Positions 20,257-30,812 are shown, counted from the stretch's first letter. The stretch: 64,000 nucleotides of DNA from Candidatus Planktophila sp. (GCA_021741905.1 JAIOWZ010000003.1:1-64000); one strand, 5' to 3'. Notes: generated by a model from the letters alone, not told the origin. Numbers and translations are program-made.

Positions 20257-20299
20257 TGGCTGGTGAGGGACTCGAACCCCCGTTGATTAAGAGTTAAAG
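20257..20299 (-). other. Degenerate 3' fragment of a tRNA-Lys(CTT)-like gene
   Basis: Minus strand CTTTAACTCTTAATCAAC-GGGGGTTCGAGTCCCTC-ACCAGCC-A: anticodon loop/3' stem, T-arm and acceptor 3' strand; no matching 5' GGCTGGT, variable loop apparently deleted. Confidence 0.55.
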
Positions 20300-20323
20300 A
20301 ACCGTGACCATACCTAGAGCATT

Positions 20324-20361
20324 AAAAAACCCGCGATGGCCATTGGCTACCGCGGGTTTTT
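20324..20361. terminator. Bidirectional intrinsic terminator downstream of the sugar ABC ATPase gene
   Basis: AAAAAACCCGCG...CGCGGGTTTTT with an inner TGGCC/GGCTA stem. Confidence 0.85.
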
Positions 20362-20372
20362 AAGTAATCTAA

Positions 20373-21452
20373 TTAAACACGCTCACCCGTTGCTGGATCG
20401 AACAAGTGAACAGAACTCTTAATTGCCTCGACAGTAATTGTGTCACCTGGCTTTGGAGGATTCTTTGGATCCCAGCGAACAATTACTTGAGCACCTTCAT
20501 CAGATGCGTTAGCAAACTTCACAGTTGCATCAGCTGGCTTTCCGTATACGAATGCATCTGAACCAAGCTCTTCCACAACTTCTACCAGAACATGGAAACC
20601 CTTTGATGATGGTGTGAAGCCTTCTGGACGAACACCAACTGTTACGGATGATCCTGCACTTGCTGGAACATCTATCGCTAGATCTCCAAGCATCGCCTTT
20701 CCACCGACAACAGGTGCGATAAGCAGGTTCATAGCAGGAGATCCAATAAAACCTGCAACGAATGCATTTGCTGGGTTGTCATAAAGATTACGTGGTGTAT
20801 CAACTTGCTGTAGCAAGCCATCCTTAAGAACTGCAACGCGATCACCCATAGTCATAGCTTCAACCTGGTCGTGTGTTACATAAACAGTCGTGATTCCTAG
20901 ACGACGCTGCAATGCAGCGATCTGTGTACGAGTTGCAACACGCAACTTCGCATCAAGGTTTGATAGTGGTTCATCCATTAGGAAAACCTGTGGCTCGCGA
21001 ACAATTGCACGTCCCATTGCAACGCGCTGACGTTGTCCACCTGAAAGAGCTTTTGGCTTGCGCTCTAGGTATGGCTCAAGGTCAAGCAACTTTGCTGCTT
21101 CTAGAACACGACGTTCGCGCTCTTCCTTTGGAGTTCCTGCAATCTTTAACGCAAATCCCATGTTCTCTGCAACTGTCATGTGTGGATACAGTGCATAAGA
21201 CTGGAACACCATCGCGATGTCGCGATCTTTTGGTGCAACATTTGTTACGTCGCGATCGCCAATTAAAATACGGCCGCCATCGATCTCTTCAAGTCCGGCC
21301 AACATGCGAAGTGATGTTGATTTACCGCAACCTGATGGACCAACAAGAACTAAAAACTCTCCATCATTAACGGTGAGACTTAGCTTGTCGACTGCAGGTG
21401 CTGTTGTTCCTGGGTAGATACGTGATGCGCCATCAAAAACTACTGATGCCAT
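20373..21452 (-). CDS. ugpC: Carbohydrate ABC transporter ATP-binding protein (MsiK/UgpC/MalK family)
   Basis: GPSGCGKSTSLRMLAGLE, LSGGQRQRVAMGRAIVREP, YVTHDQVEAMTMGDRVAV; start at MASVVFDG after GGAGAG SD. Confidence 0.88.
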   Translation of the reverse strand: MASVVFDGASRIYPGTTAPAVDKLSLTVNDGEFLVLVGPSGCGKSTSLRMLAGLEEIDGGRILIGDRDVTNVAPKDRDIAMVFQSYALYPHMTVAENMGFALKIAGTPKEERERRVLEAAKLLDLEPYLERKPKALSGGQRQRVAMGRAIVREPQVFLMDEPLSNLDAKLRVATRTQIAALQRRLGITTVYVTHDQVEAMTMGDRVAVLKDGLLQQVDTPRNLYDNPANAFVAGFIGSPAMNLLIAPVVGGKAMLGDLAIDVPASAGSSVTVGVRPEGFTPSSKGFHVLVEVVEELGSDAFVYGKPADATVKFANASDEGAQVIVRWDPKNPPKPGDTITVEAIKSSVHLFDPATGERV

Positions 21453-21515
21453 GAGATTTCTCTCCTTCTCCGGGCAGGTACGTGCCCGACGGTCCGAGGA
21501 TGAAGGTGATGGCCG

Positions 21516-21525
21516 GTTGGCCAAC
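21516..21525. promoter_or_regulatory. 10-bp palindrome GTTGGCCAAC near the predicted TSS of the ABC ATPase gene
   Basis: Perfect palindrome 6 bp downstream (minus strand) of TAACCT (21532-21537). Confidence 0.35.
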
Positions 21526-21623
21526 GGCGCTAGGTTACGCACAAAAGGGGGTATTGGGAAGATCTGGCTCGGCGCCACAACCTGCTTCTAGTCACATCTG
21601 GAAGATCGTATACTTCTCACATA

Positions 21624-22919
21624 ATGGAACCCCCCTCGTTGGCTTCACTATTTATTGATCTAGCAACTATCGCTGGGCTAATTGTCCTGGCCTCATTCTT
21701 TGTTGCTGCAGAAATCGCCCTGATCTCGCTTCGAGATAGCCAAGTCCGCCAAATCGCATCTCGTGGAAAACGAGGCGCTCGCGTTGCAGCCCTTGCCGAA
21801 CACCCCAACCGCTTGTTGGCCGCTGTTCAAATTGGGGTAACTGTCAGTGGATTTCTCTCTGCAGCACTTGGTGCTGATCAACTAGGTGATTATGTAATTC
21901 CATGGCTTGAATCCCTTGGGATTTCAACGGGCTGGAGCACGACAATTTCACTCATTGGCGTCACCTTGGTGATCGCATACTTCTCATTAGTCTTTGGTGA
22001 ACTAGTTCCAAAGCGGGTTGCACTCTTTAGAGCTGAAGAAATTGCCCTGAAAACTGCTGGAACCATCAATATTGTTGCAAATATCTTCCGGCCGATTATT
22101 TGGCTGCTCTCAAAGTCAACAGATTTTGTTGTGCGTGCATTTGGTGTTGATCCCAAAGAACAACGCAGCCAGATGTCTGAAGAAGAACTACTTGATTTAG
22201 TCGTTGGCCACGCTGCATTAACAGATGAAGAACGTGACATTGTTGAAGAAGTGTTCAATGCCTCAGAGCGTCAGGTCCATGAGGTTATGGTGCCGCGCAC
22301 TGAAGTTGATTTCATGGATGCTTCTTTAACCGTTGGAAAAGCAATTGAATTGGCCGTGGACAAAGCACATTCACGATACCCGGTTGTTCGTGGATCATCT
22401 GATGAAGTTGTGGGCTTTATCCATGTGCGCGATTTGCTGGATACTTCACTTGCTAGCAAGAACACCAAGATCGTTGAACTGGTGCGAAACATTATGTATT
22501 TACCTGGAACGAAAGGTATTTTGCCTGCTCTGACTGAGATGCGTATCCAAGGTCAACACCTAGCAATCGTTTTAGATGAGTATGGCGGCACCGACGGAAT
22601 AGTCACTCTTGAAGACTTGGTTGAAGTACTCATCGGAGATATTCGGGATGAATATGACGATCACCAGGATGAGATTTCACAAGAAGAGCGCACAGGAGAT
22701 TTCGAAGTAGATGGCCTTATTTCTATTGAAGATTTGATAGAGCAGACCAAGTTAGATATCCCTGAAGGCCCGTATGAGACTGCAAGTGGCTTTGTCATGC
22801 ACTTCTTAGGCCGAATCCCACATGAGCATGATGTTGTTAAGGTCAATGGCATCCGAATCACGGTGCTGACTATGGAAGGCAAACGCGCGGGTCAGCTATT
22901 GATCTCGCGATCTGCTTAA
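21624..22919 (+). CDS. Hemolysin/CNNM (CorC/HlyC) family transporter with CBS domains
   Basis: N-terminal TM domain (CNNM), [39 protein letters not shown]. Confidence 0.92.
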   Translation: MEPPSLASLFIDLATIAGLIVLASFFVAAEIALISLRDSQVRQIASRGKRGARVAALAEHPNRLLAAVQIGVTVSGFLSAALGADQLGDYVIPWLESLGISTGWSTTISLIGVTLVIAYFSLVFGELVPKRVALFRAEEIALKTAGTINIVANIFRPIIWLLSKSTDFVVRAFGVDPKEQRSQMSEEELLDLVVGHAALTDEERDIVEEVFNASERQVHEVMVPRTEVDFMDASLTVGKAIELAVDKAHSRYPVVRGSSDEVVGFIHVRDLLDTSLASKNTKIVELVRNIMYLPGTKGILPALTEMRIQGQHLAIVLDEYGGTDGIVTLEDLVEVLIGDIRDEYDDHQDEISQEERTGDFEVDGLISIEDLIEQTKLDIPEGPYETASGFVMHFLGRIPHEHDVVKVNGIRITVLTMEGKRAGQLLISRSA

Positions 22920-22932
22920 CTGTGAAAGAATT

Positions 22933-23937
22933 GTGTCCATGACACAGAAGCGAGTTCTATCAGGCATTCAGCCAACAAGTGACTCCTTCCACCTAGGCAA
23001 TTACTTAGGTGCTCTCAAGCAATGGGTCGAACTCCAAGAAGGCAATGATGCTTTTTACTGCATTGTTGATTTACATGCACTTACTGGTGAAATTGAGCCG
23101 GCGCTATTTAGAAAGCGCACCTTGTCATCTGCGGCCCAATTAATTGCACTAGGTATCTCACCTGAAAAATCAACATTATTTGTTCAGTCCCATGTTGCAG
23201 AACATAATCAATTGGGATGGATCATGGAATGTCTTGCAGGTTTTGGTGAGGCCAGCCGTATGACTCAGTTCAAGGATAAATCCGCGAAGGGCGGAGCAGA
23301 TACTGCTCGCGTTGGACTATTTACATATCCAATGTTGCAAGCAGCAGATATTCTTTTGTATCAAGCTCATTATGTGCCGGTCGGCGAGGACCAACGCCAA
23401 CACATTGAATTAACTCGTGATTTAGCTACCCGTTTTAATTCACGTTTTGGTGAAACCTTTAGATTACCAGAGGGCTACATTCTTAAAGCGGGTGCAAAGA
23501 TTTATGATCTGCAAGAGCCAACCTCAAAGATGAGCAAATCATCTGGCTCTGCAGCAGGAGTTCTAGAACTTATGGACACATCAGAGGCAAATACAAAGAA
23601 AATTAAAAGCGCAGCAACAGATGCAGGCCGCGAAGTTACATTTGATGAAAAAGAAAAACCAGGTATTAGCAATTTACTAACAATCCATTCATCACTTTCG
23701 GGGACTTCCATTGCTGATCTCGAAAATCAGTTTGCAGGAAAGGGCTATGGCGATTTTAAGACTGCTGTGGCCGAAGTTGTGGTCGAGTACTTCCGCCCAA
23801 TTCGAGCTAAGGCCATGGAACTTTTAGAGGATGAAAAGCACCTGATTGATCTTCTGCACGAGGGTGCTGAAAAAGCACGCGCTGTGGCCTCTGTGACCCT
23901 CCAAGACGCCTATAAAAACTTAGGGTTAGTGAAGTAA
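22933..23937 (+). CDS. trpS: Tryptophan--tRNA ligase
   Basis: [47 protein letters not shown] (KMSKS). Confidence 0.96.
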   Translation: MSMTQKRVLSGIQPTSDSFHLGNYLGALKQWVELQEGNDAFYCIVDLHALTGEIEPALFRKRTLSSAAQLIALGISPEKSTLFVQSHVAEHNQLGWIMECLAGFGEASRMTQFKDKSAKGGADTARVGLFTYPMLQAADILLYQAHYVPVGEDQRQHIELTRDLATRFNSRFGETFRLPEGYILKAGAKIYDLQEPTSKMSKSSGSAAGVLELMDTSEANTKKIKSAATDAGREVTFDEKEKPGISNLLTIHSSLSGTSIADLENQFAGKGYGDFKTAVAEVVVEYFRPIRAKAMELLEDEKHLIDLLHEGAEKARAVASVTLQDAYKNLGLVK

Positions 23938-24015
23938 TTAAGCCATTATCTCAACCCCTAGTTGAGAGTTTCCCAAAAACGTTACACCGCTGATACCAAA
24001 ATAATGGCTGGCGCC

Positions 24016-24045
24016 TTGAGTTTAATCACGCTCAAGTAATAGGCT
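24016..24045 (+). promoter_or_regulatory. Predicted promoter upstream of the bmpA nucleoside-transport operon
   Basis: TTGAGT 24016-24021, 18-bp spacer, TAGGCT 24040-24045; TTGAG/CTCAA inverted repeat overlaps the -35. Confidence 0.45.
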
Positions 24046-24119
24046 CCCAATTACACAAAGCTTCACTATGTGCCCTGAAAAGCAGGTATTGAAGATCCCC
24101 TTGAATCCTTGGAGGAAAA

Positions 24120-25172
24120 TTGAAGAAAGTATTTCGTCTTGTAGCAGTTGTTGCTGCAGCTGTCTTGGTAGCGACAACATTTGTTGCTCCATCAGCGACA
24201 GCAGCATCAAAGGTAAAAGTTGGCCTTGCTTATGACATCGGTGGACGTGGCGATAAGTCATTCAACGATTCAGCAGCAGCTGGTCTTGATGCAGCAAAGA
24301 AGAAGTTTGGCGTTACAGCTAAGGAAGTAACAGTTACACAGGGAACAGACTCAGAGCGCGAAGACAAGCTTCGTTTGCTAGCTAAGGCTGGTTACAACCC
24401 AATCATCGCTGTTGGTTTCCTCTATGCAGGACCAATCAAGGCAGTTGCATCAGATTATCCAAACACACAGTTTGCGATCATCGATGATGCTTCAGTTGAT
24501 CTACTCAACGTTGCTGGTCTAATTTTTGCTGAAGAGCAGGGTTCATACCTTGCAGGTGTAGCAGCAGCTCTTGCTTCAAAGTCAGGCAAGGTTGGTTACA
24601 TTGGTGGAGTTCGTATTCCTCTACTACAGAAGTTTGAAGCTGGATTCGTTGCTGGTGTTAAGGCAACAAAGAAGTCAGTGACAGTAGATGTTAAGTATGT
24701 AACTGAGTTCCCTGATTTCTCTGGCTTCAATGACCCAGCTAAGGCAAAGGTTATTGCTAAGGGAATGATCGATAAGGGTGTAGATGTTATTTACTCAGCA
24801 GCAGGTGGATCAGGTGCGGGTAACTTCGCAGCTGCAACAGATGCTGCAAAGGCTGGCAAGAAGGTTTGGACTATCGGAGTTGACTCTGATCAGATCCTTA
24901 CAGCTTCAGCTGCTGAGAAGAAGAACATGCTTACATCAATGATTAAGCGTGTAGACACAGCTGTTTACGATGTTATTGCAACAGCAGTTGCAGGATCATC
25001 TGTTAACGACATCATCGACGAGTCAGGTATCTACGGTCGTCGTTACGACCTAGCACTTGGTGGCGTTGGCGTTTCATACACAGGTGGATACATCAACAAG
25101 TACAAGGCGCAGATCGATAAGGCTGCTGCTGCAATCAAGTCAGGCAAGATCAAGGTTCCAACAAAGCCATAA
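24120..25172 (+). CDS. BMP family ABC transporter substrate-binding protein (nucleoside)
   Basis: Signal peptide; AYDIGGRGDKSFNDSAAAGL, FLYAGPIKAVASDYPNTQFAIID; GGAGG SD before TTG start. Confidence 0.92.
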   Translation: MKKVFRLVAVVAAAVLVATTFVAPSATAASKVKVGLAYDIGGRGDKSFNDSAAAGLDAAKKKFGVTAKEVTVTQGTDSEREDKLRLLAKAGYNPIIAVGFLYAGPIKAVASDYPNTQFAIIDDASVDLLNVAGLIFAEEQGSYLAGVAAALASKSGKVGYIGGVRIPLLQKFEAGFVAGVKATKKSVTVDVKYVTEFPDFSGFNDPAKAKVIAKGMIDKGVDVIYSAAGGSGAGNFAAATDAAKAGKKVWTIGVDSDQILTASAAEKKNMLTSMIKRVDTAVYDVIATAVAGSSVNDIIDESGIYGRRYDLALGGVGVSYTGGYINKYKAQIDKAAAAIKSGKIKVPTKP

Positions 25173-25191
25173 TCTCGCTTACGTAAGTGGC

Positions 25192-25240
25192 GTTTGGCCC
25201 AGCAATGGAGTTAAATCTCCTTGTTGGGCCAAATGTTTTT
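25192..25240 (+). terminator. Strong hairpin with T-tract between the BMP gene and ABC ATPase gene
   Basis: GTTTGGCCCA...TGGGCCAAAT with internal GGAG/CTCC, then GTTTTT. Confidence 0.75.
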
Positions 25241-25271
25241 CCCTAGAAAATTGAGTCAAAGGAGAGTTTAA

Positions 25272-26777
25272 GTGTCAGTAGCAGTTGAACTGCGACACAT
25301 TACTAAGCGCTTTCCAGGCGTAGTAGCTAATAAAGATGTTTCGATGAAGGTTGAGACAGGCACGGTCCACGCTCTTGTTGGCGAAAATGGCGCTGGTAAA
25401 TCTACTGTGATGAAGATTCTCTACGGAATGCAGCATCCCGATAGTGGCGAGATCTTAATTAACGGCAAAACTGTTAACTTGAAGAACCCCAACGATGCGA
25501 TTGAACTAGGAATTGGCATGGTGCATCAGCACTTTATGTTGGCTGATAATTTTACAGTTCTTGAAAATATTATTCTTGGCGCAGAGCCACAACACGGAGT
25601 GACAATTGATTTTAAATCCGCCAGTGCCAAGGTTGCTGAAATGTCGAAGGCATATGGCCTTGATGTGGACCCAGATGTTTTGGTTGAAGAACTTGGTGTT
25701 GGGCAACGTCAGCGAGTAGAAATTTTGAAGGTGCTATATCGCGGTGCGAACATTTTGATTTTTGACGAGCCAACCGCAGTTCTTGTGCCGCAAGAAGTTG
25801 ATGATCTTTTCGGAGCCCTTGAAGGCCTTCGAGCGATGGGTATGGCAGTTATTTTCATCTCACACAAACTTGATGAAGTATTGCGTGTGGCAGATGATGT
25901 AACTGTTGTGCGTGCGGGTGAAACAGTCGCTGAGGTTAAAGCTAAAGATGTAACAGCGCGTCAATTGGCAGAACTCATGGTGGGTAGTGAACTGCCCCAA
26001 CCAACAACACATGGAGACACTCGTCGAACTGAAGTTACTTTGGCGCTCAAAGATGTCTCGATCCCAACTTCAACGGGCAGTCGTGATTTGATTTCACACA
26101 TCAGTTTCAATCTGCGCGCAGGTGAGGTTGTTGGAATCGCTGGCGTTGAAGGAAATGGGCAGGCTGAACTTGTTGAAGCGATCATGGGGCTGCGCAAATA
26201 CACCGGTTCCATTGATTTTCGAGGCTCATCCATTGATGACATGAGCGTTGCACACCGTCACGACCTAGGTATTGGTTTGATTCCAGAGGATCGTCAACGC
26301 CAGGCATTAATGATGGATTCACCATTGTGGGAGAACCGCATTTTGGGTCACCAACGTGGCAAGCCTGTAATGCGCGGTTTTATTCTTGATAAGAAAGCAA
26401 CAATCGAGGATACAAAGCGCATCATGGAAGAGTTTGATGTTCGTGCGCCAGGGCCGATGACTGCTGCAGCTGCACTATCTGGTGGAAATCAACAGAAATT
26501 TATCGTTGGTCGTGAAATGAGTAAAGCTCCTGCACTCCTTGTTGCATCGCATCCGACACGAGGTGTTGATGTTGGGGCGCAAGGTGCCATTTGGGAAGTA
26601 CTTCGTGAAGCACGCACTCAAGGCATGGCAATTGTGTTGATCTCGGCTGACCTTGAAGAGCTCATCGGAATGTCAGATAGATTGTTAGTGATGTTGCGCG
26701 GTGTAATCACGGCAGAACTTGATCCGCAGAAAACTACCCCCGAGCAACTTGGCTCAGCGATGACAGGTGCAGCATGA
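25272..26777 (+). CDS. ABC transporter ATP-binding protein (double ATPase, nucleoside/ribose type)
   Basis: GENGAGKSTVMKILYGM, GVGQRQRVEILKVLYRGA, second half LSGGNQQKFIVGREMS. Confidence 0.92.
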   Translation: MSVAVELRHITKRFPGVVANKDVSMKVETGTVHALVGENGAGKSTVMKILYGMQHPDSGEILINGKTVNLKNPNDAIELGIGMVHQHFMLADNFTVLENIILGAEPQHGVTIDFKSASAKVAEMSKAYGLDVDPDVLVEELGVGQRQRVEILKVLYRGANILIFDEPTAVLVPQEVDDLFGALEGLRAMGMAVIFISHKLDEVLRVADDVTVVRAGETVAEVKAKDVTARQLAELMVGSELPQPTTHGDTRRTEVTLALKDVSIPTSTGSRDLISHISFNLRAGEVVGIAGVEGNGQAELVEAIMGLRKYTGSIDFRGSSIDDMSVAHRHDLGIGLIPEDRQRQALMMDSPLWENRILGHQRGKPVMRGFILDKKATIEDTKRIMEEFDVRAPGPMTAAAALSGGNQQKFIVGREMSKAPALLVASHPTRGVDVGAQGAIWEVLREARTQGMAIVLISADLEELIGMSDRLLVMLRGVITAELDPQKTTPEQLGSAMTGAA

Positions 26778-27877
26778 AGCAATTGTCGCCTCAGAAGATT
26801 GCACTCGCAGTTGCCGCACCTCTTGCAGCTGCAGTAGTTTCAATTGTTGTGTCAAGCCTTGCAGTATTGGCTTCGAATAAATCACCGATGTTGGCCTATA
26901 AGACTATGTGGGAGTTTGGAACCGAGGGCGGCTCACTTATGGAGATGCTTAATCAAGCAACTCCATATTACATCGCAGCAATTGCGATCGCTGTTACTTT
27001 CCGCGCTGGTTTATTTAACATCGGCGTGGAAGGACAGCTTCGTCTAGGTGCATTATTTAGCGCCTACATCGGTGCCATGTTTACTTTGCCACCAGTGCTT
27101 CATGTTCTTGCTGTATTTATTGTTGCGATGACTATTGGTGGGATTTGGGCATCAATCGCGGCATATCTAAAGGTCAAGCGTGGTGTTAATGAGGTTATTT
27201 CAACAATCATGTTGAACAGTTTGGCTGTTGGTCTGACCTCATTCTTGTTCTCTAAGTATTTTGCAGTTATTACTGAGGGGTCAAATAACCTATCAACTAA
27301 AGAGCTTCCTGAATCAGCATGGTTCCCTGATTTGGTGCCCCTGCTAACAAAATTAGGAGTACCTGAACAACCCGGTGGAAGCGTCAATGGAATGCTCCTG
27401 GTCGCCATTGCCCTGGGATTTATTTTCTGGTTTGTCGTTAATCGCACACGGTTTGGTTTCGAACTTCGTGCCTCTGGTGCTAACCCAATTGCGGCGCGAG
27501 TAAGCGGTGTAAATTCAAAGAAGATGATTGTGATCGCATTAGTAATTTCTGGTGCAATAGCTGGGTTATCCGGATTACCAGCAGTGCTTGGCGAAACTCA
27601 TGCATACAACATGGGGTTCCGATCAGGTATTGGTTTCTCTGCAATCGCTGTTGCACTTCTTGGTCGAAATTCAGCAGGAGGTATGGCAATTAGCGCTTTG
27701 CTATTTGGCTTCCTCGAAGTGAGCTCACGCGCACTGGAACTGATTGATATTGCCCCAGAAACTTACGTCATTATGCAAGGCTCTATTTTGCTTAGCTCTG
27801 TGATTGCCTATGAAGTGGTGCGTAGACTCAAATTGACTTTACAAAGTAAAGAGCTTGCAAAGGTGGTCGCAGCGTGA
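26774..27877 (+). CDS. Nucleoside ABC transporter permease
   Basis: Hydrophobic; AGLFNIGVEGQLRLGAL, ATGA overlap with ATPase gene. Confidence 0.9.
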   Translation: MKQLSPQKIALAVAAPLAAAVVSIVVSSLAVLASNKSPMLAYKTMWEFGTEGGSLMEMLNQATPYYIAAIAIAVTFRAGLFNIGVEGQLRLGALFSAYIGAMFTLPPVLHVLAVFIVAMTIGGIWASIAAYLKVKRGVNEVISTIMLNSLAVGLTSFLFSKYFAVITEGSNNLSTKELPESAWFPDLVPLLTKLGVPEQPGGSVNGMLLVAIALGFIFWFVVNRTRFGFELRASGANPIAARVSGVNSKKMIVIALVISGAIAGLSGLPAVLGETHAYNMGFRSGIGFSAIAVALLGRNSAGGMAISALLFGFLEVSSRALELIDIAPETYVIMQGSILLSSVIAYEVVRRLKLTLQSKELAKVVAA

Positions 27878-29109
27878 AAAATAAAGCCACCAAGCTGCTT
27901 CTAAATGCGACATATTTATTGTTGCTTATTTCAATTATTCGACTCATTACAGGTGCAACAGATTTAACAAGTATCGGCACGGCATCGGCTGCCTTATTAC
28001 TTTCGGTACCAATTATTTTGGCAGGACTTGGCGGTCTGTTCTCAGAACGTGCAGGAGTTGTCAATATTGGACTAGAAGGAATGATGATTTTAGGTGCTTG
28101 GGCTGGTGGTTTTGTAGGCTCAGTACACGGTCCATGGTTTGGATTAATCGCAGCGGTTATTTTTGGAGCTGTTGGTGCCCTGTTACATGCAATTGCAACT
28201 ATTTCATTTGGTGTTGACCACGTTGTATCAGGTGTTGCAATCAACATCATGGCAGCGGGCCTTGTTCGCTACCTTTCAACAATTTTGTATCAAGGTGGAT
28301 CATGGCCAGGGCCTTCACAATCTCCAGATGTAGACCCAATCTCAAGTAACGGCTTACCAATTCTTTCTGGTGGCCGCTTCTTTGGCTGGCAAAGCCCAGA
28401 TATTTTGACTCCTATCGCTGAAAAACAATGGTTTTTGATCTCAGATTTTGTAGGAATTCTCCGAGGCGTAACTGGTGATCTTTCTTACGTGACCCTTATT
28501 GCTGTTCTGTTCATTCCACTGTCCTTCTTTGTTTTGTGGAAGACCTCTTTCGGTTTGCGTCTTCGTAGTGCTGGTGAGGCACCGATTGCAGCTGAATCTC
28601 TTGGTGTAAATGTCTATGCCATGAAGTATGCGGGTGTATTGATCTCAGGTGGTCTTGCAGGTCTTGGTGGTGGCTTCCTAGCTATCGTTGCAGCTAATCA
28701 CTATCAAGAAAATCAAGTAGCTGGCCGTGGATACATTGGTCTTGCCGCTTTGTTATTTGGTAACTATCGACCAGGGGGCATATTGGCAGGTGCGGCCTTA
28801 TTTGGTTTTGCAGATGCGTTACAGCTTCGTGATTCAGAATCAATCCACGCTCTTATCTTGTTAGTTGCAGCAATTCTTGGCTTCCTTGTGTATAAAAATA
28901 TCAAGCGAGGCAAGATTTTGAGTGCGGCGATAAGTGGTGTTATGGCAGCAGGATTCGTATGGTTCTACTTTGCTGTCGATGAATTACCTGGGCAACTAGT
29001 GACGATGACTCCATATATTGCAACACTACTTGTTATGTCTCTTGCCTCGCAGCGATTACGAATGCCGGCGGCAGATGGCATGCCATATCGTCGGGGTGGT
29101 TTGCGATGA
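27874..29109 (+). CDS. Nucleoside ABC transporter permease
   Basis: ERAGVVNIGLEGMMILGAW; overlaps previous ORF by 4 bp. Confidence 0.9.
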   Translation: MKNKATKLLLNATYLLLLISIIRLITGATDLTSIGTASAALLLSVPIILAGLGGLFSERAGVVNIGLEGMMILGAWAGGFVGSVHGPWFGLIAAVIFGAVGALLHAIATISFGVDHVVSGVAINIMAAGLVRYLSTILYQGGSWPGPSQSPDVDPISSNGLPILSGGRFFGWQSPDILTPIAEKQWFLISDFVGILRGVTGDLSYVTLIAVLFIPLSFFVLWKTSFGLRLRSAGEAPIAAESLGVNVYAMKYAGVLISGGLAGLGGGFLAIVAANHYQENQVAGRGYIGLAALLFGNYRPGGILAGAALFGFADALQLRDSESIHALILLVAAILGFLVYKNIKRGKILSAAISGVMAAGFVWFYFAVDELPGQLVTMTPYIATLLVMSLASQRLRMPAADGMPYRRGGLR

Positions 29110-29507
29110 CCCAGATCAACTGGGATCAGATTCACCAAGCAGCAATTGGCGCGATGAAGAACGCCTACGCTCCGTACTCAAAATTTCCAGTTGGTGTTGC
29201 AGCCCTTGTGAGTGATGGGCGGATTGCAACTGGATGTAATGTTGAAAACGCAAGCTATGGAGTGGGATTATGCGCAGAGTGCGGATTAGTTTCTAATCTG
29301 ATTTCTACCGGTGGTGGACGATTAATAGCGGTTGTTTGCGTTGATGGACAAGGAAACTATTTAGCCCCATGTGGTCGTTGTCGCCAATTGTTATTTGAAC
29401 ATGGTGGCCCTGAAGCACTATTGATGACAGATGATGGACCACAAAAAATGTCTGCGATGTTGCCGTGGGCCTTTGGCCCAGATGATTTAGACCGCAACGA
29501 GCGCTAA
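29106..29507 (+). CDS. cdd: Cytidine deaminase
   Basis: YAPYSKFPVGVAAL, GCNVENASYGVGLCAE, PCGRCRQLLFEHGG. Confidence 0.95.
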   Translation: MTQINWDQIHQAAIGAMKNAYAPYSKFPVGVAALVSDGRIATGCNVENASYGVGLCAECGLVSNLISTGGGRLIAVVCVDGQGNYLAPCGRCRQLLFEHGGPEALLMTDDGPQKMSAMLPWAFGPDDLDRNER

Positions 29508-30803
29508 GTGATGGAAGCCTTCTCAGCCGCTGAAATAATTGCGGCAAAGCGTGATCACCATTCATTAACCGATCCACAAATAGATTGGGTTGTTGACGCC
29601 TATACGCGCGGTGCTGTGGCAGATGAGCAGATGTCTGCGTTGCTGATGGCCATCCTGCTTAATGGAATGGAAAATCGAGAAATATCGCGATGGACCGATG
29701 CCATGATCAATAGTGGCGAGCGCATGAATTGGTCTGCGCTTTCTCGCCCAACTGTTGACAAGCATTCAACAGGAGGAGTCGGTGACAAAATTACTTTGCC
29801 ACTAGCACCACTGGTTGCTGCATGTGGGGCTGCAATTCCACAACTATCTGGTCGCGGACTTGGTCACACGGGTGGAACTTTAGATAAGTTGGAATCTATC
29901 CCGGGATGGCGAGCATCACTATCAAATGCCGAAATGCTCAAAGTTTTACAGGATTGCGGAGCGGTAATTTGCGCAGCAGGTGCGGGGTTGGCTCCAGCAG
30001 ATAAAAAACTGTATGCGCTGCGCGATGTGACTGCAACGGTTGAAGCAATTCCACTCATCGCATCTTCGATTATGAGTAAGAAAATCGCTGAAGGAACAAG
30101 TGCACTTGTCTTAGATGTTAAAACAGGTGGCGGTGCATTCATGAGCGATCCAGAAAAAGCAAAAGAACTTGCCCATGTCATGGTTGGTTTGGGAAAGCGC
30201 GCTGGCGTTAAGACTGTTGCACTTGTGACAGCCATGGATGTTCCATTGGGCCTAACTGCAGGTAATGCACTTGAAGTTCGGGAGTCGGTAGAAGTTTTGG
30301 CCGGCGGGGGACCATCAGACATTATTGAGCTAACTGTTTTATTGGCACAAGAAATGTTGGAACTTGTTGGAATTAAGGATGCAGATCCTGCGGCAGCATT
30401 AAAAAATGGAAAAGCGATGGATGTGTGGCGTCACATGATTTCAGCCCAAGGTGGAGATCCAGATGCAAAGCTTCCAGTAGCCAAGGAAAATACTGTTGTC
30501 ACTGCAGATCGTGATGGAACTATTCTGTCTATGGATGCGATGAAGGTCGGAATGGCTGCCTGGCGCTTAGGCGCAGGTCGTTCTCGCCAGGGGGAGAGCG
30601 TCCAAGCTGGTGCCGGAATTGAGATCCACGCCAAACCAGGAGAGAGTATTGAGGCAGGATCGCCCCTTTACACGCTCCATACAGACACTCCAGCCGCCTT
30701 TGCCAGGGCTTTGGAGTCGCTTGAGAACTCTGTAACCATAGGGGCAGTACCTGCTGGCGGTATTGATCGCCTGCCGTTAGTTATTGAACGCATCGTTGAT
30801 TAA
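29508..30803 (+). CDS. deoA: Thymidine phosphorylase
   Basis: KHSTGGVGDKITLPLAPLVAACG, SGRGLGHTGGTLDKLESIPG. Confidence 0.96.
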   Translation: MMEAFSAAEIIAAKRDHHSLTDPQIDWVVDAYTRGAVADEQMSALLMAILLNGMENREISRWTDAMINSGERMNWSALSRPTVDKHSTGGVGDKITLPLAPLVAACGAAIPQLSGRGLGHTGGTLDKLESIPGWRASLSNAEMLKVLQDCGAVICAAGAGLAPADKKLYALRDVTATVEAIPLIASSIMSKKIAEGTSALVLDVKTGGGAFMSDPEKAKELAHVMVGLGKRAGVKTVALVTAMDVPLGLTAGNALEVRESVEVLAGGGPSDIIELTVLLAQEMLELVGIKDADPAAALKNGKAMDVWRHMISAQGGDPDAKLPVAKENTVVTADRDGTILSMDAMKVGMAAWRLGAGRSRQGESVQAGAGIEIHAKPGESIEAGSPLYTLHTDTPAAFARALESLENSVTIGAVPAGGIDRLPLVIERIVD

Positions 30804-30812
30804 GGGGCAAAA

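Noticed and set aside
20257-20330. Intact tRNA gene
   Set aside because: T-arm, acceptor 3' strand and a CTCTTAA anticodon loop are present, but there is no complementary 5' acceptor strand and no D-arm, and the variable loop is missing.
23954-23970. CTCAAC-ccta-GTTGAG hairpin after trpS as a terminator
   Set aside because: Short stem with no T-tract; not reported as a feature.
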